Source: Cynocephalus volans | Lineage: Eukaryota > Chordata > Mammalia > Dermoptera > Cynocephalidae | Direction: 5' to 3' | Assembly: GCF_027409185.1 (NCBI RefSeq) | Contig: NC_084462.1 | Location: forward strand, 23,659,577 to 23,723,576 | Length of the DNA stretch: 64,000 nt | Shown: one piece after another, positions 1-9,307 of the stretch | Layout: each line of letters opens with the position of its first letter | Numbering within the stretch: position 1 is the first letter of the stretch | Program-made: the position numbers and the translations under genes | Notes under the pieces: model-generated | Told to the model about the DNA's origin: nothing | The model's database searches: none | The model's input: the letters and a program-made list of their open reading frames with translations, nothing else

Positions 1-237
1 ACTTTACAATATACTAGAAGGAGATGTTTAAAGCAAATAAGTATTTAAAGCATTAATATTAAACAATGAAACTGTTTAAATGGAATAAGGCTGGGAATCA
101 ATGACATACTGTTAGAAGGTCCTTATACCACACATGAAGTCACATACTATTATTTGAAGGTGGATTCAGTTTTTTCACAATGTACATTATAAACCCTAGG
201 GCAGTGACAAAAAAAGTTTTTAAAAAAGTATAGACAA

Positions 238-825
238 CCCAGCCGCAACTAAGCAAGCTGCCACCACTGCCACAGGGCCCTGCTGGAGTCCTGAGGCATG
301 GAGTGGGGGAGCTGAACAACCCTGCTGCAACCAAGGAAAGAGCACACCGAAAACACCATTTTCACACAGGTAGCCCTCCATAGCCACTGCAATTGCCATC
401 GCTACTGCATACGTTGCTGGTTTCTATAGCAGCAATAACAGCCACCGTGCAGATGGCATGCCAGACTCTAAACACCATTGACACAAGGAGAGGCACCATC
501 AGAAAGAGAGAGAAAAAAAAAGGAGAGGTTCTGTCTCTCCATAAAGCACACTCAAGAGTAAAAGAAGAAGCATCTGCTTTAAGATAATAGGGGAGGACTT
601 GATCGCACCTGTCTCAGTACTGGACAGATCATCTAGGCCACAAACCAACAGAGGAACAGTTAATCTATCAGATGGAGAGAACAAGTCTATGCTTATTAGA
701 GAGGGAAGGAGGAGGGGGAGGAGGAAGGGGAAAGATTGGATAAGGGGCATAAAGAATAAGTACGATTTGTAACAATGGCTATTCTAATAAAAAACAACAA
801 AAAAAGAAAATAAATAGCTTTGGAA
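238..825 (+). mobile_element. Possible chimeric retroelement with L1-like 3' tail
   Basis: The stretch 238-590 does not resemble L1 and is GC-richer than its flanks. It is followed by a G-rich polypurine tract (about 701-733) and a tail resembling the L1 3' UTR near 23390-23480, ending in an A-rich run. This is the layout of a non-autonomous element with an L1 3' end. No clear target duplication was found. Confidence 0.3.
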
Positions 826-2341
826 CATGAAGCTCCATGTTTAAAATAATAACAATAAAAACAATAATAATAAAAGGCAAAAAAAGTAAAAATAAGTAAA
901 AAGATTAAGTGGATTTTATTAAAATATGCTCAATAAAACTAGAGAAGGCAGAAAATTAAAAAAAGAAACAGAACAAATGAAACTAGTAGAAAACAGGAGG
1001 TTTTAATCCAGCTATATGAATAATAACTTTAAATGTTAATGGTCTAAGAATAACAGTTTTAAAAAATGTCAGACTGGATAAAAAAGGAAGACCAACTATA
1101 TGAGGTCTATAAGAAACTCACTTTAATATAAAGATATGATAAAAGACATTCAGTTTCAGCTCCAACATGTAAAGAATTTATAAGCCATGCTTACAACAAG
1201 AAAAAACTGAGAAAACTGAAAATTGATGGCTTTTCTTGGACCCATCAGAGAACTGAGGTTGCAGGAAAAATTGCCACCCCAAAATCTGGATAGACAGGCA
1301 GATCCACAGAGTTGAAGATGAGATATGCTTATCTGAAGCAAAATCCACTAGAGCCATAACCTGGCAGAAATACATTCTATATGGTAATTTTCATGAACTG
1401 CTGGAGACTGAGTGTGGACTAGCATAAGAATGAGAAACTCCTGGGAGCCACAGTACTGGGTGGGTGGGGCATGCATTTGTGGGTTTTATTTACCTCTAAG
1501 AACCCCACCAAATTCTCACAGTGAAAAGTTGAGAAAGATGCCCTCATGGCTGGAGCAGGAAAAGGAAGACTAGAAATCATAGAGAAATACACCAGAGCAT
1601 TCTCCATAACAAAAGCCTTGTTCCTGAGGGAAAAGACTTTAGCAGAGCCTTATCTACCTGGATGAAGAGCATTATTTCTACCATTCCAGTCCCCTTTAGC
1701 CTTCCTGTCTCACCTAAGGGGGAAAAAAATCCAAGAGACACCTGTGACTTACAGTCCAGAGACACAAGCTGACTAAAACACTGATATTTAATCATAATAT
1801 TGTAGAATGTTTCCCCTTACCCACAACATACCACCAACAGGACTGCCATATAACAGTAAATAACAGCTGAAAAAGCTGCAAGACACCACCTTTCTCTGAG
1901 GAGGAGTATCTAGGGAAACCCAAAGTCAACAGGGGAAACAAGAAGACACTAGAAAAATACATCATGACAGATTATCAGAAAAAAATTACATTTCAAAAGG
2001 CAGGAAAAAACAGTCTGAAGAGATAAAGCAAGCATCAGAACCAGACTCAGATATTTGAATTATGAGACTGAGAATTTAAAACAATTATGATTAATATGTT
2101 AAGGGCTCCAATGGGATAGATAGATAATATGAATAACAGATGAGCAATGTAAGCAGAGAGAGAGAAAGAAACTCTAAGAAAATCAAAAGAAAATGCTAGA
2201 AATAAAAAACAATGAAACAGAAATAAAGTTTTTGATATGGTTACCAGTAGAATAAACATCACCAAGAAAGACATGACTGAGATTGAAAACAGGTAAGGAA
2301 AACTTTCCAAACTGAAATGCGAACAGAAAACAAAGAATGAA

Positions 2342-2347
2342 CACACA

Positions 2348-2422
<75 letters not shown>
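2342..2422. repeat. (AC)n microsatellite
   Basis: About 80 bp of almost uninterrupted AC dinucleotides inside old L1. The Cys/Val-rich minus-strand frames over it are artefacts. Confidence 0.97.
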
Positions 2423-2427
<5 letters not shown>

Positions 2428-3199
2428 AACATGCAAAACTTGGGGACAATTTGAAAAGGTATAACAAAAACGTAATTGAAATACCAGGAGAAGGAAATGA
2501 AATGGAATAGAAGAAATATTTAAAGTAATGTTAGCCAAGAACTTTCCAAAATTAATGACAAATAAATCACAGATCCAGGAAGCTCAGAGGTTACCAAGCA
2601 GGATAAATACTGAAAAAAGGAGAAACAAAACAAAAACAACTACACTTAGGTATGCTGTATTCAAACTACAGAAAAGCAAAGACAAAGAGAAAATCTTGAA
2701 GGAAGCTGGGTGGGGAAGAGTGATGCAGGAGAGAACCTTACACTAGAGAGTAACAAGAAGGATTATGGAGGACTTCTTATCAGAATCCATGCAAGCACGA
2801 AGAGAGTAGAGTGAAATATTTAAAGTGTCATAAGAAAAATAAGATACCAACCCAGAATTCTGTATGCAGAAAAATTACCTTTTGAAAGTGAAGAATAAAT
2901 AAACATTTTCTCAGTCTAACAAAAATTGAGGAAATTCATTGTCAGCAGACCTTCCCTATAAAAAAAACATTAAAAGAAGTTCTTCAGGGAGAAAGAAAAT
3001 TATATAGATTAGAAATTCAGATCTATACAAAGAAAGGAAGAGCACTGGAGAAGAAATAAATGAAAATAAAATAAAATCTTTTATTTTTCTTCATATGGAT
3101 AAGTGATATGAATAACAGCAGTATCATAATGGGTGGGAGAAAAGAATTGGGAATTGTATTAAACATATCTTTTTATTCTGTATTTTTGATGCTTTAACA

Positions 3200-3690
3200 T
3201 TTGGGGCCTTACTAATCCTGTAAGGACTTCCCCTTCCAGGGATGGCTAATTCCTAGAGATAGGAAACACTTGTCTCTGTGAGTGTGCATTTCATATGCAA
3301 TCCAACAATCCAAAGCTTATACCCCAGTGAATCTCTTCATTGAACTCTTATACTCTGGGCCACTAGTCTCCTGCCTTAATCACCCTAGGGCCAGGTTCTA
3401 GGAATAGCCCCTATTCCCTAAGCCCACTGAAACTATTCAAACTAGCCAATTCTAAGCCTTTTTACCCTCCCTCACCAATATTCTCTCACAATATGAAAGC
3501 TCTTACACACATCCTTCATACCCTCTCCTCCTGACCAACCCCAGCGCTTCCCTGGGTGTCCCTCACCACCGTGGCATGGCCTGCTCCCTTCTCTTGTGAT
3601 CTGTGAGTATAACAAACTCTCTTTTCAATGGCAATTGTCTCCTACTCTATTGGCCTCACCATACCTGAATAATAATAAAACACATTTCTA
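3200..3690 (+). mobile_element. Probable solo LTR, family not identified
   Basis: This C-rich stretch looks like an LTR: a TG-start candidate near 3220, pyrimidine-rich U3-like sequence, then TATAACAAACTC and a run ending in AATAATAAAAC. No internal retroviral sequence adjoins it and no target duplication was confirmed. Confidence 0.35.
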
Positions 3691-4491
3691 AACCAGGAAT
3701 ATTCTAAGGTACCTGAACAACAGGTACATTGATATAATGTTATTTATATATTTTTTCCACATATAACCCGGGATTTTTATTTTTTAACATCTATTGTATA
3801 TTCATGAGGTACAAAGCTGACCATCACCATCTGTGCCCAAGATGTAATGATTAGATCAATACTATCAGGATGCCCATTACCACAAATTGCAATATTTTCC
3901 TATGCCGCACCCAACCTCTCCCTGACCTCCCTCCCTCTCCCCCCACTGACAACCCTAGGTACTCTCTCTCTGCAAGTCCAACCCACCACTGTGGTCCTTC
4001 TTTCCTTCTTTCTTTCTCTCCTAGCTTCCACTTATGAATGAAGACATGTGGCATTTTTCCCTCTGTGGCTGGCTTATTTCACTTAACATAAGTTTCTCCA
4101 AGCTCATCCATGCTGCTAAAATGGCAGAATTTCATTCTTTTTTATTACTGAGTAGTATTCCATGGCATACATGTATCACATTTTCCTTATTGAGTCATCC
4201 ATTGACGGACATTTGGGTTGGTTCCATATCTTGGCTATTATAAATAGAACTGTGATGAATATGGGAGCTCATGTATTCTTTCAGTGTGATGATTTCCATT
4301 CCTTTTGGTACATACCTAGAAGTAGGATTGCTGGATTGTATGGTAGATCTATCTGTAGTTGTTTGAGAAACCTCCATACTGTTTTATATAGTGGCTGTGC
4401 TAATTTACAGTCTCACCAACTGTGTAGGAGAGTGCCCCTTTCTTCTCTTCCTTGCCAGCACTTGTTATTCTCAGTCCTTTTGATTATGGCC

Positions 4492-5016
4492 TGTCGGGTC
4501 CACCGCTGGCCGACCTGAACAGCCCTAGCCTCGTTATCAGTCTCTCCCTTGGTGGGCGAGCAAATTGCCTGGATTCCTCTTTCCCTCCAGTCCCCATTGG
4601 GAGGAGACGGGGGAAGAGAGCCACGAACAGAGGTGAGCACAGCCGCCGGCCCCAACCAGCCTGTTAAAGGACACTCAGATGCGGCCGGGGTTCTGTTGAG
4701 CAGTTCCGTTTATTATCACACAGGCACTTGCTTTTAAAGACAAATAGGGAAGGGAGGTCTTTACATCCTCCAATCAGCTTAAAGGTTACAAGAACATGCA
4801 TCCTATCTCAATGCCTAGCTATTGCAATCACGCAGTGTTCATGAGTGCGGAAGTGCGTATTTGGCCAATAAGGGCTAAGGCAAGGTTCCCGCGGACGCTC
4901 CCACCCTACTTCATCCTGGTGCCGTCTTAGGCTGCCACGTTAATACGCCCTTGTAGGCTGATAATGGCGCCGCTTGTAATGTCACTTAAGGTGGCGTTAG
5001 TTCTTAAGGCTCGACA
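4492..5016 (-). repeat. 3' LTR of the ERVK-like provirus
   Basis: 525 bp, starting TGTCGGG and ending CTCGACA on the plus strand. The polypurine tract sits immediately inside it at 5017-5035. Confidence 0.88.
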
Positions 5017-5035
5017 TCTCCCCCATTTTGTTTTA
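5017..5035 (-). promoter_or_regulatory. Polypurine tract of the ERVK-like provirus
   Basis: The minus strand reads AAAACAAAATGGGGGAGA directly against the 3' LTR. It is the plus-strand DNA primer site and fixes the orientation. Confidence 0.85.
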
Positions 5036-5189
5036 ATAAGGCAGCTGGACGTGGCTAACCTTCCCAGCCTCACCTCCATTCCCTCTGGTGGCTGTGCCTG
5101 TCTTAGGTTGTTTCCCTCTGGAAATCTTACCCGTCATTGACTATCCAGCCAAGCAGGGGTGGGGCGGAGGCTTATAACCTCATGTTGAT

Positions 5190-6060
5190 TTTTTGAAGGG
5201 CCATATTGACCCAAGGGCTGTCAGGGCTTTCATTATGGGCCACCTCCTCTACCACCTGGGTGAACATTACGAGAGAAGTGGTGTTGTGCCTTATAAGGGA
5301 CACAACCTAGTGAATGGCATAAGGCCCCAAAATGATTAAGACAAGGAAAATGGCTAGGGGGCCCACCAGGGAGGACAGCAGGGTGGTGAGCCATGGGGAA
5401 CTTGAAAGCCAGCTTTGGAACCAATTACTATTAGCTTTGTGTTATTTTTTTCCACTTTTCTAATCCTTCTCTAAGCTTAGCTAGGGAATCCTTGACCACT
5501 CCAGAGTGGTCGGCATAGAAGCAGCACTCTTCTCTGAGGGCAGCACATAATCCTCCTTGCTGTAAGAACAACAGGTCTAGTCCATGTCGATTCTGTAAAA
5601 CAACTTCAAAAAGTGATGTTAGCGATTTTTAAAAATGTGATACAGACACCTGCAAGCAGGAAAATCTATGTCCACTGCCTCCCTAAGGGAAACTACCTGT
5701 TGATGTGCCAAGGCTATTCTGGCGGTCCTGGTACCCTCTCCAATAACTCCCAAGAGGGAGCTGATGGCCACCGCAGCTGCCCCTGTGGCCTGCTTGTTTC
5801 GGGTCCACTAATTTTGGGTTTTGGGGGCAGTGAGATTTGCCATAGTGCTGCAAAAGGGTTTCTTGGCACCTACACAGGAACCTTTGCCAAGGACCCACGG
5901 GAAGGTGAGTCTGGGGTTGGTGGCATTGGGCAATGCTACTGCTTGATTTATCTCTGCCTGCACATGGCACTCTTCTTTAAAGAAGGCACAGAACTTGATA
6001 AACAAGTTTGGGGGGAGGACAGCCTTACAGACCATTTTCCACGGGCAGTGGACAGCTGGG
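5190..6060 (-). pseudogene. Envelope remnant of the ERVK-like provirus
   Basis: Reading leftward from about 6040, the frame gives a hydrophilic segment with a Cys-containing surface/transmembrane junction-like region. Further on there is a hydrophobic membrane-spanning-type stretch near 5300-5380 and then the 3' LTR. Stops occur at several points (for example near 5808 and 5630). Position before the polypurine tract and composition indicate Env. It is broken and cannot encode a full protein. Confidence 0.5.
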
Positions 6061-6065
6061 GGTTC

Positions 6066-6590
6066 CTAGTGAGCTATAACAGGAAAAACCTGTGACTCTG
6101 CCGGGGATGTTTTTCTAGCCTCCTCCACTTCTTCAGGTGCCGCTTTTTCTCCTTTGGCTAAACTTTGGTGGGGTGAGTATGCCGGGAGAGGACGGTACAG
6201 GGTAGGGGCATAGGTATCACTCAATGGCTCAGGGCCTTGCACTGACAGCTTTTTTTCTTTTCTTCTCTCCTCATCGAACTGCGCCCAATCCCTTTCTGCC
6301 CCTTCCTGATGTTTGGGATGGAAGCAAAGCTTTAGGGCAGAGATGGTTAGGTAGAACCCTAAGGCGGGGTCTAGTCCATGACTAATCTCGTTCTTTCTGG
6401 CCAGGGTCTGAACCCGGTCCCAAGTCTCATACGAGAACAAGTGGGACGAAGGTGCCCAAGGGGCCATCTTCACCACATGATGCCAGGCATTTGTGACTGT
6501 GGAGTCAGATATTTCTAGGCCTCTGCCTTTTAACATGTACTTTAGAGCCTTGCAGGCTGTCTCGTCACTCTTCGCACACACACCTCCCAT
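6066..6590 (-). pseudogene. Truncated Gag (matrix region) of the ERVK-like provirus
   Basis: An open frame of 174 codons begins MGGVCAK, with a Gly-2 suited to N-myristoylation, about 245 nt inside the 5' LTR, as expected for a Gag start. The first 100 residues look like a betaretroviral matrix domain (basic and aromatic, with W residues). A hydrophilic Pro/Glu/Lys-rich tail follows. Capsid and nucleocapsid are absent and the frame stops at the deletion junction near 6066. No complete virus product can be made from it. Confidence 0.65.
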
Positions 6591-6812
6591 GTTGCCCCTT
6601 GAGGAAAGGACAAAGGGAGAAACAGGGCAGAGAAGTGCAGGGACTTCCCCCTGTTATGGTACTCACCCTGACACACAGGCAGATTACTTCACAGCGACTA
6701 CTGTGGTTGTGGGGGCCACTCCGCTGGTTGATCACCATTCGTCGACCTTCTTTCAGAACTCAGCAGCTGGGGGCCTCACTCGCTCACCTTTCACCCACGA
6801 ATTTTAAAAAAT

Positions 6813-6830
6813 GCCTCACACGGGTCACCA
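6813..6830 (-). promoter_or_regulatory. Primer-binding site, eroded tRNA-Lys type
   Basis: Three bases inside the 5' LTR the minus strand reads TGGTGACCCGTGTGAGGC. This matches the tRNA-Lys(1,2) primer site of class II retroviruses at about 12 of 18 positions. The primer identity is therefore probable, not certain. Confidence 0.5.
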
Positions 6831-6833
6831 CTC

Positions 6834-7358
6834 TGTTGGGTCTGCCGCCAGCCGAACTGAACAGCCCTAGCCTCATTATCAGTCTCTCCCTTGGTGGGCG
6901 AGCAAATTGCCTGGATTCCTCTTTCCCTCCGGTCCCCGTTAGGAGGAGATGGGGGAAAAGAGCCGCGAAGAGAGGTGAGCACAGCCGCCGGCCCCAACCA
7001 GCCTGTTAAAGGACACTCAGACGTGGCGTGGGTTCTGTCGAGCAGTTCCGTTTATTATCACACAGGCACTTGCTTTTAAAGGCAAATAGGGAAGGGAGGT
7101 CTTTACATCCTCCAATCAGCTTAAAGGTTACAAGAACATGCATCCTATCTCAATGCCTAGCTATTGCAATCACGTAGTGTTCATGAGCATGGAAGCGTGT
7201 ATTTGGCCAATAAGGGCTAAGGCAAGTTTCCCGCAGACACTGCCCCCCTACTTCATCCCGGCGCCGTCTTAGGCTGCCACATTAATACGCCCTTGTGGGC
7301 CCATAATGGCGCCGCTTGTAATGTCACTTAAGGTGGTGTTAGTTTTTAAGGCCTAACA
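6834..7358 (-). repeat. 5' LTR of the ERVK-like provirus
   Basis: 525 bp, TG...CA on both strands, equal in length to the partner at 4492-5016. It is 5' because the primer-binding site lies just inside it on the minus strand. Confidence 0.88.
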
Positions 7359-7682
7359 ATGGCCAGTCTAACTGCGGTAAGATGATATCTCAATGTGGTT
7401 TTAATTTGCATTTTCCTGACAATTAGTGATGTAGAGCATTTTTAAAAGTACCTGTTGGCCATTTGTATGTCTATTTAACATAGCACTGGAAGTACTAGGC
7501 ACAGCAATGAGGCAGGAGAAATAAATAAAGGACATCCAGACAGGAAAAGATGAAGTCAACCTGTCCGTCTTTGCAGATGACATGATCCTTTATATAGAAA
7601 AACCTAAAGACTCTACCAAAACACTCTTAGAGATGATTAATAATTTCATTAATGTTGAAGGATACAAAATTAACTCCTCCAA

Positions 7683-7810
7683 TGGGCCGAGCCCGTGGCG
7701 CACTCAGGAAGAGTGCAGCACTGGGAGCGTGGCGATGCTCCCGCCGCGGGTTCGGATCCTATATAGGAATGGCCGGTGCACTCACTGGCTGAGTACTGGT
7801 CATGAAATAG
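7683..7810 (+). mobile_element. tRNA-derived SINE, GC-rich subfamily, perfect 19-bp duplication
   Basis: It begins GGGCCGAGCCCGTGGCGCA, has a B-box-like GGTTCGGATCC, and ends in an A-rich tail. The 19-bp sequence ACAAAATTAACTCCTCCAA at 7664-7682 repeats exactly at 7811-7829, so the insertion (into L1 ORF2) is well defined. It shares its subfamily with the copy near 63055. Confidence 0.9.
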
Positions 7811-9307
7811 ACAAAATTAACTCCTCCAAATGAGCTGCATTTATATTCTCCAATATCAAACTATTAGGAAGAGAAAATCAAAAAGTAAGCCCAATTACAA
7901 TAGTCACCAAAAACAAAAACAAGAACAAAAACCTAGGAATCTATTTAAGCAAGGAGGTAAAATGGCTCTACAGTAAGAACTATAAATCACTACTGAAAGA
8001 AATTAAAGAAGACACAAAAAGATGGAAAGACATTCCATGCTCTTGGATCGGAAGAATCAACATTGTGAAAATGTCCATACTACCCAAAGCAATCTACAAA
8101 TTCAATACAGACCCATCAAATTTTCAATGATGTTCCTCACAGAAATAGAGAAAAACAATTCTACCATTCATATGGAACAACAAAAGACCCCAAATAGCCA
8201 AAGCAATCCTAAACAAAAAGTAAATAAATAAATAAAGCTGGAGGCATAACATTACCTGACTTCAAATTATACTACAAAGCTATAGTAACCAAATCAGCAC
8301 AGTATTGGCATGGAACAGAACCAATAGAGAACCCAGAAAGCAACACACAGATTTATAGCAAACTAATCTTTGAGAAAGGCAACAAGAACATACATTGGGG
8401 GAAAATATCGACTCTTCAACAAATGGTATTGGGAAATTTGGACATCCATATGCAGAAGAATGAAACTAGACCTTCTCTTCTTACTATATATCAAATCAAC
8501 TCAAAATGGATTAAAAACTTAAGTATAAGACCTGAAACTATAAAGCTACTGAAGGAAAACATGGGCAAAACACTTCAGGAAGTAGGGCAAGGCAAAGACT
8601 TTATGAATAAACACCCTAAAAGCACAAGCAACAAAAGAAAAAATAAATAAATGGGATTATATCAAACTAAAAACCTTCTGCACAGCAAAGGAAACAATCA
8701 ACAGACTGAGAAGACAGCATACAAGATTGGAGAAAATATTTGCAGATTATACATCTGACAAAGGATTAATATCCAGAATATACAAGGAACACAAAAAACT
8801 ATACAGTAAAAAAAAAAAAATCCACAAATAACCCAATTTAAAAATGGGAAAAGGAGCTGAACAGACATTTTTTGAAGGAAGGTATCATGTTATTTGAAGG
8901 TAGAATTTGATTAACTTAAAATGTATGTTGCAAATTCTGCGGAAAGCACTAAAAAATATTTTAGTCTAAGTGATTTCCTAAGAGAAGATAAAATGAAATT
9001 ACATCAGAGGCTAAATTAAAACCATAGAAACCAGAAAAAGAAGGGGAAAGAAACAAATAAAGACAACAATGGAAAAGTTAAAGACATGATAGGATTAACC
9101 CAATATCAGAGGTCACTTTAAATATGAAGGATCTAAATATGCCAATTAAAAGACAGACTTACAGATTGAATTAAAAAACCAACAAGATTCAACTATATGT
9201 GTCTATTAGAAACCCACTTTAAATGTCAGATCCAAATAGGCTAAAAGTAAAGGGATGGACACTAACCAGAAAAGGCAGGAGTAGCTATATTAATTTCAGA
9301 CAAACTA

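Larger units (their letters stand above)
1..3195 (+). mobile_element. Old L1 fragments (LINE), composite
   Basis: The A-rich plus strand shows eroded L1 sequence. L1 5' UTR/ORF1-type text is seen around 1380-2340 and 2530-3060 (for example AAGCTCAGAGG, ATCTTGAAGGAAGC and CCAACCCAGAATTCTGTATG). ORF2-start-type text lies at 1020-1140 (TTAATGGTCTAAGAATAACA). All reading frames are broken. A CA microsatellite and a possible chimeric element interrupt it. Boundaries are approximate. Confidence 0.6.
4492..7358 (-). mobile_element. ERVK-like (class II) provirus, internally deleted
   Basis: Two 525-bp LTRs (4492-5016 and 6834-7358) flank 1.8 kb of internal sequence. The host L1 is duplicated by 6 bp (ATGGCC at 4486-4491 and 7359-7364), the class II duplication size. 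LTR ends form TGTYGGG/CCTAACA-type inverted repeats. Orientation is minus: the polypurine tract adjoins the left LTR and the primer site adjoins the right LTR. Inside are a matrix-like Gag start and an envelope-like segment, with protease and polymerase missing. The LTRs differ at roughly 40 sites by eye, many at CpG, so the insertion is tens of millions of years old. Confidence 0.88.
3737..8895 (-). mobile_element. L1 with 5' inversion, split by an ERV and a SINE
   Basis: On the minus strand 7474-7365 and 4485-3746 hold the L1 ORF2 C-terminus and 3' end. On the plus strand 7475-8886 holds the preceding ORF2 segment, starting in reverse transcriptase ([14 protein letters not shown] near 7575) and ending at the point where the minus part begins. 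The two halves meet head to head at about 7474, the signature of twin priming. A 9-bp match ATGTTATTT at 3737-3745 and 8887-8895 is the likely target duplication. Frames are broken. Confidence 0.75.

Noticed and set aside
2047..2538. 163-codon minus-strand frame rich in Cys-Val
   Set aside because: It is the translation of the (AC)n microsatellite and flanking L1.
5613..6095. 160-codon plus-strand frame
   Set aside because: It is antisense to the ERVK-like envelope remnant and has no independent support.
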